Program-made: the position numbers and the translations under genes
The notes under the pieces: model-generated
Database searches by the model: none
The model's input: the letters and a program-made list of their open reading frames with translations, nothing else
What the model was told of the DNA's origin: nothing
Assembly (NCBI GenBank): GCA_904419005.1
Contig: CAJFQI010000002.1
Span: forward strand, 17,593-81,592
Origin: Candidatus Avimonas faecium
GTDB lineage: Bacteria > Bacillota > Clostridia > Oscillospirales > Acutalibacteraceae
DNA: 64,000 bases
Direction: 5' to 3'
Shown: in pieces, positions 47,618-57,167 of the stretch
Layout of the letters: each line of letters begins with the position of its first letter
Position numbering within the stretch: the first letter of the stretch is position 1

Positions 47618-47904
47618 AACGGTCGCTCCGCCTTCCCGCAAGAATTTTGGTTAAGAAAATGGGGGTATGCCGCCGCGATAGGGCCGGCGCTTTTGCTGCG
47701 ATTGCCGCAACCCTTCCGAAAAGGAAAAGGCCCGCTCCTGCCGGTGCTTTTCCTTTTCGGAAACATTGTGCGCATTTTGCCGCCTCCCGGCTTTCCTGCC
47801 GCGCCGTCCGGCAGAGAGCAGAGAGCCCCGTCGTCCAGCGCAGCGGCCGGGCCGCCCTCCGCCGGGAACATCCGGTTCCCGGCGGAGGACAGGGGCCTAT
47901 GCCG

Positions 47905-48213
47905 TCATATTTTAATGCCGATGGCGTCCCGCACATACCGCGTGATGGAATCCTTGGCCCGGCCGTTCCCATGGCGGTCGGGGATCTCGACGATCAGCGG
48001 CCTTGCCCGGTTTAGCTTCAGCTCGTCCACCAGGTCGGGGCACAGCTTGACGAGATGCTCGGTCATCAGGATGACGGCGACATCCGGCATCTGCATGGCG
48101 TCGGAAAGAGCCTGGGTCACCTCGTCCTGCTCGTGTACCACGACGCCGTCAATCCCGGCCAGCCGCAGGCCGACCTGGGTATCCACGTTGTCGCTGATGA
48201 CATAGAAGCGCAT
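47905..48213 (-). CDS. V-type ATP synthase subunit F
   Basis: MRFYVISDNVDTQVGLRLAGIDGVVVHEQDEV...DVAVILMTEHL. Confidence 0.9.
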   Translation of the reverse strand: MRFYVISDNVDTQVGLRLAGIDGVVVHEQDEVTQALSDAMQMPDVAVILMTEHLVKLCPDLVDELKLNRARPLIVEIPDRHGNGRAKDSITRYVRDAIGIKI

Positions 48214-48232
48214 GGCGAAAGCCCTCTTTCGA

Positions 48233-48679
48233 CTAAAGGATCAGGATCATGATCGCGATCAGCAGGCCGTAGAGGCCGAACCCTTCGCCCAGCGCCACGA
48301 AAATGATGGATTTACCAAACGACTTGGGATCCTCCGCCGTTGCGCCGATGGCCGCCGGGGCGCCCGCCGCTACCGCGATGCCGCCGCCGATGCCGGCCAG
48401 GCCGACCGCAAGCGCCGCGCCGATGTACGCAAAGCCTTTCGAGCTGTCCGCCGTCTCCGCCTGTTCGGACTGGGTGGTTTCCGGCGCTGCCGTGTCCGCG
48501 TCTCCGGCTGCGGCCGCCCCCATCGGGAGCAGGCAGGTCAGGATCATGATCGCGACGACCGACAGGAAGTGAACCGCGAGCGCCTTCTTGGCCGGGGTGC
48601 CCCGCTTGACCAGCACGATCGACAGCACGACCGAGAAGACCAGCAGCGCCACAGGGATCAGAAGATACAGAAGATTCAT
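48233..48679 (-). CDS. V-type ATP synthase subunit K (proteolipid)
   Basis: GFAYIGAALAVGLAGIGGGIAVAAGAPAAIGATAEDPKSFGKSIIFVALGEGFGLYGLLIAIMIL; one canonical Glu-bearing hairpin. Confidence 0.93.
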   Translation of the reverse strand: MNLLYLLIPVALLVFSVVLSIVLVKRGTPAKKALAVHFLSVVAIMILTCLLPMGAAAAGDADTAAPETTQSEQAETADSSKGFAYIGAALAVGLAGIGGGIAVAAGAPAAIGATAEDPKSFGKSIIFVALGEGFGLYGLLIAIMILIL

Positions 48680-48796
48680 AATGCTTACCTCCTAATTTTC
48701 AACCGGCCGCCGCGATGGAGGGCCGGGGGATGACAGATGCGGGCGGATAGGTACAAGGCCCCGCCCAACGGGTTGGCCAGCCGCCGGAAGCCGGCG

Positions 48797-50776
48797 TCAT
48801 TTTGCCTCGGTAAATACCTTTTCGCCGGACTTGGGATCCAGCGGCTTGAAGGGCCGGCCGTCGCCGTTGTAATACCGGCTGAACATCTCGTAAAACTCCA
48901 GACGCAGGACCTGGATGGCTACCAGCAGCGCCTCCATGCACATCACCAGCACGTTGCCGAAGATAACGATGGCGACATAGCCGACGCCGCCGGCCAGTTC
49001 CGCCAGGGTAAAGACCGCCATCATCATGCCGGCGTGGATCAGGACGAACGCCCCGACCCGCAGGAAGGACATCGTGTTTGACAGGTAGGAGAGCATCAGC
49101 TCAAACATTTCAAAGAAGTTCTGGAGAATGAACTCGCCCCATTTTTCCGGCTTCCAATCCGGATCGTGCGCCATCAGCCGGCCCAGCGGCTCGCGCAGGA
49201 ACATTAGCACCAGCGGCAGCACGATCAGCACCAGCACATAGGGCAGGGTGACGATCTTCACATTCAGCAGGAGCTGCAGCCCAAAGCCGCATACCAGCGA
49301 GCCGTAAAACACCAGCCCGACAATGCCATTAGGGCCGAAAACGCCGCTCTCGTAATCCCGCCTGCGCAGGCTGGAATAGATATTGAGGCACATCGCCAGC
49401 ATAATCAGCGCTAAGCCGATCACGACGGAGGCCAGGATAATGTTCATCGCCCAGGTGGAGTTCATCACCTCAATCGGCTTTTCCTCCAGCCCGAACAGCG
49501 CGTGGTACAGCGGGTCGAGCGCGTGCTCAAAGCCGAACACCGAACCGTAAACCACCCCGAAGAGGGCGGAGCAGATGCCGCAGGGGACCAGGATCTTGCC
49601 GATCGCCATTTTTTTCAGCTTCCACATCAGCCAGCCCACGGCCGCGACCACAAGGCCCTGGCCCAGGTCGCCGAACATGATGCCGAACAGCAGGGTATAG
49701 GTGATGGCGACGAAGGCGGTGGGGTCGATTTCGGTATAGCGGGGCAGGCCGTACATGTCCACAAAAAACTCGAAGGGCTTGAAAACGCCGGCGTTGCACA
49801 GCTTTACCGGCGGCGCGTGATGGGCGTCGCTGTCCGCGCGCTCAATGGTATATTCAATGCCGTCTACCGCGTCCAGGGCCGTCCGGAACCGGCGCTCGTC
49901 CCGGCTGGGGACCCAGCCGGTCAAGATGAACTTGTCGTTATACCGCGCCGCATACCGCCGGGCGCTGAAATAATAGCTGAGCTGCTTAAGCAGGGAATAC
50001 ACCCGCAGGCACTTGTCCCGTTCTTCGGCCCAGGTGTCCGCAATCTGCTTGTCCAGCGAGGCAAGCTCCTGTTCAACCTGCTGCTTTTCCTTTTTCAGCC
50101 CAGCGACAATTTCATCCGGCCGGCCTGTGCCGGAGGGGAGCCGGAGCCGCTCAAAGTACAGGCTGGAAAAGATGCGGTCCACCTCCGGCGCCAGGTCGAT
50201 CGGGGCGAAGTAGACGCCCCAATAATAGCTCGCATCGCTTGCGCCGGGGAAAAACAGCACATACGGGTTTTCGTTGTATATCTTCAGCTTTTCAAAGCTG
50301 TCCCGCGGCAGGCGGCCAAACCGCACCTTGATGGTCTGGCAGGCAAGCACCGCGTCCAGGTCGATATCCAGCCCCATGAAGTGCTCCAGCTGCTCACAAT
50401 CCTTATTCAGGGATTCGCAGCGTACCGAGAGGAGGCCGCGCTGCCTTGTCAGGTCGGCCATCTGCTGGGAAAAGCGCTCGACATATTGGAACAGCGGCTC
50501 CTTTTCCGTATTGGGGGAGAGCTCCGCGTTCACGGCAGCAAGCGCCTCCTCCGCCGGCAGCTCTCCACAGGCGCGGGAAATGGCCGATTCGAGCCGGCCC
50601 AGGGGCTCGGTGTACGGGTTGTCTTCCTGCGGCGTGCTGAAATCCCGCGTGTCGGAAAAAAACGACAGTGCGTCGTCCGGCTGGGAGACGCCGGTTTTCC
50701 CGCAGGCAATCAGCACCGCATCAAGAAAATCCACATGGCCGATGATATTCACCAGCTTCATTTTCGCTACAGCCAA
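48797..50776 (-). CDS. V-type ATP synthase subunit I
   Basis: 659 aa; MKLVNIIGHVDFLDAVL...; C-terminal membrane domain LLFGIMFGDLGQGLV, LSYLSNTMSFLRVGAFVLIHAGM. Confidence 0.95.
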   Translation of the reverse strand: MAVAKMKLVNIIGHVDFLDAVLIACGKTGVSQPDDALSFFSDTRDFSTPQEDNPYTEPLGRLESAISRACGELPAEEALAAVNAELSPNTEKEPLFQYVERFSQQMADLTRQRGLLSVRCESLNKDCEQLEHFMGLDIDLDAVLACQTIKVRFGRLPRDSFEKLKIYNENPYVLFFPGASDASYYWGVYFAPIDLAPEVDRIFSSLYFERLRLPSGTGRPDEIVAGLKKEKQQVEQELASLDKQIADTWAEERDKCLRVYSLLKQLSYYFSARRYAARYNDKFILTGWVPSRDERRFRTALDAVDGIEYTIERADSDAHHAPPVKLCNAGVFKPFEFFVDMYGLPRYTEIDPTAFVAITYTLLFGIMFGDLGQGLVVAAVGWLMWKLKKMAIGKILVPCGICSALFGVVYGSVFGFEHALDPLYHALFGLEEKPIEVMNSTWAMNIILASVVIGLALIMLAMCLNIYSSLRRRDYESGVFGPNGIVGLVFYGSLVCGFGLQLLLNVKIVTLPYVLVLIVLPLVLMFLREPLGRLMAHDPDWKPEKWGEFILQNFFEMFELMLSYLSNTMSFLRVGAFVLIHAGMMMAVFTLAELAGGVGYVAIVIFGNVLVMCMEALLVAIQVLRLEFYEMFSRYYNGDGRPFKPLDPKSGEKVFTEAK

Positions 50777-50795
50777 CGTGTATCACCTTCCTGTG

Positions 50796-51863
50796 TTAAT
50801 TCGCCAATACCAGCATAGGCCGGATCTGGTCCGGATCCAATCCGTAGCGGATTCCTTCAATGATATTGATGATGTCATCCACCTCAACGTCGGTCAGCAT
50901 GACATAGGAGAGCAGCACCACAAGGGGATGGATGGAGTAGTGGATATGCTTGCGTGCGTTGAAATAGGGGGCGCGGTGGTCAAGGTCATGGATGAACCTC
51001 TGCTGCTCCGGCGGGATCCGCCGTCCCAGCGTGGTAGAGCGGAAAATATCGAGCACCGCGTCGGCGTTGGGGGCTTCAATCATGCTGTCGATCACCTTCG
51101 GGGACAGACAGCGCCCGCCCGGCAGGAGGTTTTCCCGGATGAAGGCCGGCTTGGCCTGGAAAAAGCGCTTCAGGCGTAAGATGCGGGTGACGTTTTGCGC
51201 GTCTACCTGCGCGCCGAACAGGTTGGTGAGCTCCTCCCGCGTGCCGTGCGGCATCTTGGAAATGAGGGAGTACATCGTATTGGTCAGCTGCGTGTACAGC
51301 GCGTTTTCAATTTCCGTCAGCCGGATCCGCCCTTCCTCCTTTGGGGCGAGGGGCGCCAGCACGTCATGGTACTTGGTGTGGGCCAGCGCGTCAAGCAGCT
51401 CCGCAAAGGAGGTGCAATGGCTCATCTTCGGCAGGTCCAGGCGGGTATGGCTCGCAAAATACATCGGCATGGAAAAGAAAAATTCGCTGGCGTGCCCTGC
51501 GCTCATGTACCGCAGGCAGGCGATGATCTGCTCAATTTCAATCCGCTGGAGCAGGTAGAGGGACAGGTTCATGCCGATCATGATGTCGTAGCGGCCGAGG
51601 GCGGCGTAGTCGTTGAAGGCTTTCCGCCGGATCAGCATCTCCAGATGGCCGCGGTGGATGGTGGATTCGTTGATCTCCGCCAGCACCGAGGCATAGGCGG
51701 TGCTGTTCTTCAAATAGGCGGCGATTTCGCTTACGCTGTGGCAATGCAGCAGCTCGTTGAAGTCCTTGACCTTCAGGGAATTGCCGTACATGGCCCTCGC
51801 CTTGGCCAGGATGACGTTGGCCGAAAAAGGGGAGGTGAATTTCAAATTTTCCACGATATTCAC
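50796..51863 (-). CDS. V-type ATPase subunit C/AC39 family
   Basis: FSANVILAKARAMYGNSLKVKDFNELL...; C-terminal NARKHIHYSIHPLVVLLSYVMLTDVEVDDIINIIEGIRYGL. Confidence 0.9.
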   Translation of the reverse strand: MNIVENLKFTSPFSANVILAKARAMYGNSLKVKDFNELLHCHSVSEIAAYLKNSTAYASVLAEINESTIHRGHLEMLIRRKAFNDYAALGRYDIMIGMNLSLYLLQRIEIEQIIACLRYMSAGHASEFFFSMPMYFASHTRLDLPKMSHCTSFAELLDALAHTKYHDVLAPLAPKEEGRIRLTEIENALYTQLTNTMYSLISKMPHGTREELTNLFGAQVDAQNVTRILRLKRFFQAKPAFIRENLLPGGRCLSPKVIDSMIEAPNADAVLDIFRSTTLGRRIPPEQQRFIHDLDHRAPYFNARKHIHYSIHPLVVLLSYVMLTDVEVDDIINIIEGIRYGLDPDQIRPMLVLAN

Positions 51864-51977
51864 GCCTTTCCGGGACGGATTCGCCGGCTCGCTGCGAGGA
51901 AGCGCCGCCTTTGCTCAGAGGAAGTAACGGTCCGCGCTGTTTACCTATCGCGCGCAAGCGGGCTGGATGGGGCGGGA

Positions 51978-52295
51978 TTACGACTTGGACTCGGTGACCG
52001 CGCCGACGATCCGGCGGACCCATTCGTCCCCGTGCTCGGCGTAAAGGGCGTCCATCTGCGCCCTCTGTTCGTCGTAGCGCGCCTTGGCCTTGGCCCATTC
52101 CTGCTCCGCCATCTGCTGCTCCAGTTCCCGATTCACCTGGATACGGCGCCGTGCCTGGGCTAAATAGTCTTCCCGCAGCCGCGCGGCTTTTTCCTGGATC
52201 TCCTTTTCTGATTCCGCCTTTTCCTTTTCGGCGGCTTCGGTAATCGCCCGCGCCTTTTTGTCCATGTCAACAATGCGTTTGATCATGTCCTGCAT
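51978..52295 (-). CDS. V-type ATPase stalk-like coiled-coil protein (G/H type)
   Basis: 105 aa, charged coiled coil; first gene of the V-ATPase operon. Confidence 0.75.
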   Translation of the reverse strand: MQDMIKRIVDMDKKARAITEAAEKEKAESEKEIQEKAARLREDYLAQARRRIQVNRELEQQMAEQEWAKAKARYDEQRAQMDALYAEHGDEWVRRIVGAVTESKS

Positions 52296-52332
52296 AGCAC
52301 AGCTCGCCTCCGTACGTTACAAAATTAGCAGG

Positions 52333-52362
52333 ACGGGGAGAACGGTTGGCCGTTCTCCCCGT
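52333..52362 (-). other. 13-bp hairpin in the V-ATPase operon leader
   Basis: ACGGGGAGAACGG-4 nt-CCGTTCTCCCCGT, between the predicted promoter and the first gene. Confidence 0.8.
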
Positions 52363-52447
52363 AATCCGGTGTCCACACAAACGCCGGATCCTTTGCTGTA
52401 TAACATATATCTGGATATTTGATTTATCAAGGATTCTTGACGCAACA

Positions 52448-52476
52448 AGTATATACCCATCTCCGGGGATTTACAA
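52448..52476 (-). promoter_or_regulatory. Putative promoter of V-ATPase operon
   Basis: Reverse strand TTGTAA, 17-nt spacer, TATACT in an AT-rich intergenic region. Confidence 0.65.
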
Positions 52477-52520
52477 TGTAAAAATTGTAGAAATACCCCA
52501 GATGTGTTTTTACAGTTTTG

Positions 52521-53882
52521 TCAGTTTTTCAGGCTTTGCATGGGCGCGGGAATCCGCCCGCCCCGCCGGATGAACAACGCCGGCGACCAGGTGTTGAGCG
52601 GCATGACCGGCCCGCCGCCCAGCAGGCCGCCGAAGGAGAGCTCCTCCCCCACGCCCTTGCCGATGGCGGGGATAACCCGCACGGCGGTGGTCTTGGAATT
52701 CACCATACCGATGGCGGCCTCGTCCGCAATGATGGCGGCAATCACCTCCGCGGGGGTGTCGCCGGGGATGTTGATCATGTCCAGCCCAACCGAGCAGACC
52801 GCGGTCATCGCCTCCAGCTTCTCCAGCCTCAGGCAGCCGCAGCGTGCGGCGTCAATCATCCCCGCGTCCTCCGTCACCGGGATGAACGCGCCGGACAGCC
52901 CGCCCACATGGGAGGAGGCCATGACCCCGCCCTTCTTGACCGCATCGTTGAGCAGCGCGAGCGCCGCAGTGGTTCCGTACGCCCCGCAGCACTCCAGCCC
53001 CATTTCCTCCAGGATATGGGCCACCGAATCGCCCACCGCCGGGGTGGGGGCCAAGGAGAGGTCCACAATCCCAAAGGGGACGCCCAGGCGGCGGGAAGCC
53101 TCCCGCGCCACCAGCTGGCCCATCCGGGTGATCTTGAAGGCCGTCCTCTTGATGATGTCCGCCACCGCGGTCAGGTCGCAGTCCGGCCCCGCCTTGGCCA
53201 GCGCCGCCCGCACCACGCCGGGGCCCGAGACGCCGACGTTGATGACGCAGTCCGGCTCCCCGGGGCCGTGGAAGGCGCCGGCCATAAAGGGGTTATCCTC
53301 CGGCGCGTTGCAGAAGACGACCAGTTTGGCGCAGCCGATGCAGTCCCGGTCGGCTGTGCGCTCGGCGGTCTGGCGCACGATCCGCCCCATCAGGCCGACC
53401 GCGTCCATGTTGATCCCTGCTTTGGTGGAGCCGATATTGACCGAGGAGCAGACGTGGTCGGTGACGGCCAGCGCCTCCGGGATGCTTTCAATCAGCTCCC
53501 GGTCGCCGGGGGAGAACCCCTTCTGCACCAGGGCGGAATACCCGCCGATGAAATTGACGCCGCAGGTCTGCGCAGCTTTTTCCAAGGTGACGGCCAGGCG
53601 GACCGGATCCTTGTGCTCGCAGGCCGCCAAAACCATGGCGATCGGCGTCACCGCTATCCGCTTGTTGATGATCGGGATGCCGTATTCCTTTTCGATTTCC
53701 TCCCCGGTGCGCACCAGATCTTTCGCGCACCGTGTAATTTTATCATATACGCGCCGGCAGGTTTTTTCAATGTCGCTGTCGCAGCAGTCCAGCAGGGAGA
53801 TTCCCATCGTGATAGTGCGCACGTCCAGGTTTTCGTCCTGGATCATGGTGATGGTTTCAAGGATGTCTTTGGTGTTGATCAC
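52521..53882 (-). CDS. PFL family protein (UPF0210/DUF711)
   Basis: [35 protein letters not shown]...; paired with an ACT-domain gene upstream. Confidence 0.92.
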   Translation of the reverse strand: MINTKDILETITMIQDENLDVRTITMGISLLDCCDSDIEKTCRRVYDKITRCAKDLVRTGEEIEKEYGIPIINKRIAVTPIAMVLAACEHKDPVRLAVTLEKAAQTCGVNFIGGYSALVQKGFSPGDRELIESIPEALAVTDHVCSSVNIGSTKAGINMDAVGLMGRIVRQTAERTADRDCIGCAKLVVFCNAPEDNPFMAGAFHGPGEPDCVINVGVSGPGVVRAALAKAGPDCDLTAVADIIKRTAFKITRMGQLVAREASRRLGVPFGIVDLSLAPTPAVGDSVAHILEEMGLECCGAYGTTAALALLNDAVKKGGVMASSHVGGLSGAFIPVTEDAGMIDAARCGCLRLEKLEAMTAVCSVGLDMINIPGDTPAEVIAAIIADEAAIGMVNSKTTAVRVIPAIGKGVGEELSFGGLLGGGPVMPLNTWSPALFIRRGGRIPAPMQSLKN

Positions 53883-53927
53883 GCTTGAGCCATTCCTTTC
53901 CTTGGTTTGCTTTGGGGTCCGCCTCGC

Positions 53928-54203
53928 TTAAATCCGGTGCATAGAGTTGAAAATGTCCTCGTGCATAGTATGGACGGACAGCCCCATTTCTTTCCCGAGC
54001 GCGGCCATTTCATCGCTGAAGCGGGTAAAGGGGATATCGCTTTTGGATATATCGACCATCATGATCATCACGAACAGATCCTGAAGGATCGACTGCGTTA
54101 CCTCGGATACGTTGATGTTGTGCTGGGCGCAGGCGGTGGAGATTTTGGCAAGGATCCCCACCGTGTCCTTGCCGATAACGGTGATAACAGCGCGCATAGC
54201 CAT
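53928..54203 (-). CDS. ACT domain-containing protein (UPF0237)
   Basis: MRAVITVIGKDTVGILAKISTACAQHNINVSEVTQSILQDLFVMIMMVDI. Confidence 0.94.
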   Translation of the reverse strand: MAMRAVITVIGKDTVGILAKISTACAQHNINVSEVTQSILQDLFVMIMMVDISKSDIPFTRFSDEMAALGKEMGLSVHTMHEDIFNSMHRI

Positions 54204-54362
54204 GTTCCTCCTCAAGCCAACCAGGCAAAATCGGTATTTTTATCGTTCCCATTTTATCACATTTTCCGCCGAATGCAATGCGCCGGGGGCAGAGAAAGCA
54301 GGAAAAAGACGAAATCCCCCGATTGCGCCGAACTTTTTCCGCACGCCGCCCCGGATTTATGG

Positions 54363-54368
54363 TATAAT
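54363..54368 (+). promoter_or_regulatory. Extended -10 promoter element (TGG-TATAAT)
   Basis: Consensus TATAAT preceded by TGG; no good -35; about 15 nt upstream of the first leader repeat. Confidence 0.6.
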
Positions 54369-54377
54369 GCCGTGGGA

Positions 54378-54420
54378 CGCCGCCGGGAAAGGCCGGCAAA
54401 GAAGCCGTTAGGGCGGCGCT
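54378..54420 (+). repeat. Structured leader element, copy 1
   Basis: CGCCGCCGGGAAAGGCCGGCAAAGAAGCCGTTAGGGCGGCGCT; outer stem CGCCGCC/GGCGGCG, apical hairpin CGGC/GCCG. Confidence 0.9.
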
Positions 54421-54465
54421 GAGACGCCATGCCGTTTGGGAGAAATACGGAGTATTTCTCGGATG

Positions 54466-54508
54466 CGCCGCCGGGAAAGGCCGGCAGAGAAGCCGTTAGG
54501 GCGGCGCT
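54466..54508 (+). repeat. Structured leader element, copy 2
   Basis: CGCCGCCGGGAAAGGCCGGCAGAGAAGCCGTTAGGGCGGCGCT; one mismatch to copy 1, in the apical loop. Confidence 0.9.
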
Positions 54509-54528
54509 TGAGGACAGGAGGAACCACC

Positions 54529-55341
54529 ATGCTCATGAAAAACGCCAATATAGATTTTCACACCCATACCGCTTGGTCCCCCGATTCCGAGGCCGCGATG
54601 GATGCCATGTGCGCCTCGGCGGAAAAGGCCGGGCTGTATGCCCTGGCAATCACCGACCATGTGGAAATCCCGGCCTACCGGGCGGACGGGTATGACAAAG
54701 CGCTGGCCGGCTCCTTCCGGGAGGCGGGGGAGATGCAGGCCAAATACGCCGGGCGTCTCCGCATCGCCCGCGGGGTGGAGCTGGGGGAGCCGCTGCACGA
54801 CCTCCCGGTGACGGAGGAGCTGCTGGCCGGGTATGCCTTTGATGTGGTCATCGGTTCCCTGCATAACCTAAAGGACGACCAGGATTTTTATTATTACGAT
54901 TATACCCATACCGACGTCCTGCCCCTGCTCGACCGGTATTTTGAGGAACTGCTTGATATGGTGCGGTGGGGACGGTTCCACATCTTGGCCCATCTCACCT
55001 ACCCGTTCCGCTATTTCCCGGAGGAAAAGCGCCCAGCCGGCTACCGCCGCTGGCAGGGGGCGATTGACGCGATCTTCCGCACGATGGCGGAACGGGGCCT
55101 GGCGCTTGAGATCAACGTCTCCGGCCTGCGGCAGACGATCGGCCGGACGCTGCCCGACCTGCCCCTGGTCCGCCGGTTCCGGGAATTGGGGGGCGAGCTG
55201 GTGACCGTCGGTTCAGACGCCCACGCGCCGCAGGATATCGCCCGTCCGGTCGGGGACGGGCTGGAGGTGGCCAGGCAGGCCGGGTTCCGGTATGTGGCCG
55301 CGTTTTTCGGCGGCCGGCCGGAGCTTCTCCCCATCGGCTGA
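54529..55341 (+). CDS. PHP domain protein, HisJ-type histidinol phosphatase family
   Basis: IDFHTHTAWSPDSEAAMDAMCASAEKAGLYALAITDHVEIP...VIGSLHNLKD...TVGSDAHAPQDIA. Confidence 0.88.
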   Translation: MLMKNANIDFHTHTAWSPDSEAAMDAMCASAEKAGLYALAITDHVEIPAYRADGYDKALAGSFREAGEMQAKYAGRLRIARGVELGEPLHDLPVTEELLAGYAFDVVIGSLHNLKDDQDFYYYDYTHTDVLPLLDRYFEELLDMVRWGRFHILAHLTYPFRYFPEEKRPAGYRRWQGAIDAIFRTMAERGLALEINVSGLRQTIGRTLPDLPLVRRFRELGGELVTVGSDAHAPQDIARPVGDGLEVARQAGFRYVAAFFGGRPELLPIG

Positions 55342-55467
55342 TGCCAGCGTGTGCAGGCGGCGCCCCCTCGGCGGCCGGTTCCCTCTGGACTTCCGGCGGG
55401 GCGCGTTGTATAATAAGCGGGAATACGGCGGGCTGTCCCTGCCGGATTATCCAATGACAAAGGAGCG

Positions 55468-55950
55468 ATGGACATGGACAAATTGCTGAAGCTGCTGGAC
55501 ACCAATGCCCGGATGAGCAATGCGGAGCTGGCCGTGGTACTGGGGAGCACGGAGGAGGCCGTCGCCGCGCGCATTGCGGAATTGGAACGCAGCGGCGTCA
55601 TCCGCTCCTACAAGGCCGTCATTGACTGGGAGCGCACCGACCGCGCCTATGTGACCGCCTTGATTGAGCTGCGGGTCACCCCCAAGCGGGACCTCGGGTT
55701 TGAGGCGATCGCCGAGCAGGTGGTGCAGTTTGACGAGGTGGAAAGCGTCTACCTGATGTCGGGCGGCTACGACCTCGCGGTAATCGTGAGCGACCGTACC
55801 TTCAAGGATGTCGCGATGTTTGTGGCCAAGCGGCTTTCCACGCTTGAGTCGGTGGTGTCGACCGCCACGCATTTTGTGCTGCGCCGGTATAAGGACGACG
55901 GGGTCCTTTTCCTGGGCGAAAAGAAGGACGAGAGGGGCTCCGTGATCTGA
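55468..55950 (+). CDS. Lrp/AsnC family transcriptional regulator
   Basis: LLKLLDTNARMSNAELAVVLGSTEEAVAARIAELERSGVIRSYKAVIDWE; C-terminal RAM domain. Confidence 0.92.
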   Translation: MDMDKLLKLLDTNARMSNAELAVVLGSTEEAVAARIAELERSGVIRSYKAVIDWERTDRAYVTALIELRVTPKRDLGFEAIAEQVVQFDEVESVYLMSGGYDLAVIVSDRTFKDVAMFVAKRLSTLESVVSTATHFVLRRYKDDGVLFLGEKKDERGSVI

Positions 55951-57125
55951 TGAGCTACGAAATACGCCTGAATAAAACGCTGGAGCAGCTGAAGCCCTCC
56001 GGCATCCGGCGCTTCTTTGATATCGCCAACGAGATGGAGGACGTGATTTCCCTTTCCATCGGCGAGCCGGATTTTTCCACCCCCTGGCATATCCGGGAGG
56101 AGGGGATCCGCTCCTTAGAGGGCGGGAAAACCTGGTATACCCCCAACGCGGGGCTGATGAAGCTGAGGGAGAGCATCGCCGGCTACGTCCGGCGCCATCA
56201 CGGGCTCTCCTATGACCCCAAGGGGGAGATCCTGGTCACGGTCGGCGGCAGCGAGGCGATTGACCTCGGGCTGCGCGCGTTGATCAATCCGGGGGATGAG
56301 GTGCTGATCCCGGAGCCCTGCTTCGTCTGCTATGTCCCCTTGGTTGAGATGGCCGGCGGCGTCCCGGTTTCGCTTGTCACCAAAGCGGAGGATGGCTTCC
56401 GCCTGACGCCCCAGGCGCTGCGGGAGGCCGTCACCCCCCGCAGCCGCCTGCTGATCCTGCCCTACCCGAACAACCCGACCGGCGGGGTGATGCGCCGCGA
56501 GCACCTTGAAGCGATCGCGGAGGTGGTCCGGGAAAGCGGGCTTTTTGTGCTTTCGGACGAAATCTATGGGGCGCTGACCTACGGCGACCGGCCGCATGTC
56601 AGCATCGCCGGCCTGCCCGGGATGCAGGAGCGCACCATGCTGATCGACGGCTTTTCCAAAGCGTTCGCCATGACCGGCTGGCGGCTGGGCTACGCCTGCG
56701 GGCCCGCTGCGCTGATGAAGCAGGTGATCAAGCTGCACCAGTATGCCCTGATGTGCGCGCCCACCACCGCCCAGTACGCGGCGATTGAGGCCATGGACAA
56801 CGGGGATGAGGATGTGGAGAATATGCGGGCGGAGTACGATATCCGCCGCCGGTATATCGTTGACCGCCTCAACCGCATGGGCCTGCCCTGCTTTGAGCCG
56901 GAGGGGGCGTTCTACGTCTTCCCTTCGGTGGCGGTCACCGGCCTGTCTTCGGAGGAGTTCTGCCAGAAGCTGCTGATCGAAAAGCATGTGGCGGTCGTCC
57001 CCGGCACCGCCTTCGGCGACTGCGGGGAAGGGTATGTCCGCATCTCCTACTGCTATTCCCTCAAGCATATTACCGAGGCGATGAACCGGCTGGAGGCGTT
57101 CCTGGAGGAATACAAGCCACGTTAA
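55950..57125 (+). CDS. Class I/II PLP-dependent aminotransferase
   Basis: ISLSIGEPDFSTPWHIREEGI...PYPNNPTGG...LIDGFSKAFAMTGWRLGYA. Confidence 0.95.
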   Translation: MSYEIRLNKTLEQLKPSGIRRFFDIANEMEDVISLSIGEPDFSTPWHIREEGIRSLEGGKTWYTPNAGLMKLRESIAGYVRRHHGLSYDPKGEILVTVGGSEAIDLGLRALINPGDEVLIPEPCFVCYVPLVEMAGGVPVSLVTKAEDGFRLTPQALREAVTPRSRLLILPYPNNPTGGVMRREHLEAIAEVVRESGLFVLSDEIYGALTYGDRPHVSIAGLPGMQERTMLIDGFSKAFAMTGWRLGYACGPAALMKQVIKLHQYALMCAPTTAQYAAIEAMDNGDEDVENMRAEYDIRRRYIVDRLNRMGLPCFEPEGAFYVFPSVAVTGLSSEEFCQKLLIEKHVAVVPGTAFGDCGEGYVRISYCYSLKHITEAMNRLEAFLEEYKPR

Positions 57126-57167
57126 AGCCGGCAGGATGCCGATCCGATGCAAAATGGAGGAAACGCT

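Noticed and set aside
52518-53931. Two long plus-strand ORFs opposite the PFL-family gene
   Set aside because: Both overlap a well-conserved UPF0210 protein and show Ser/Pro or His/Gly low-complexity composition.
54409-54428. GCGCTGAGACGCC, reminiscent of the TPP riboswitch CUGAGA motif
   Set aside because: No matching ACCCUUUGAACCUGAU-type second arm; chance match.
54429-54695. 88-aa ORF containing NHHAH, considered as a His-rich leader peptide for the PHP phosphatase gene
   Set aside because: Weak RBS, extends far into the phosphatase gene, and the His codons overlap the real RBS and start codon; more likely incidental.
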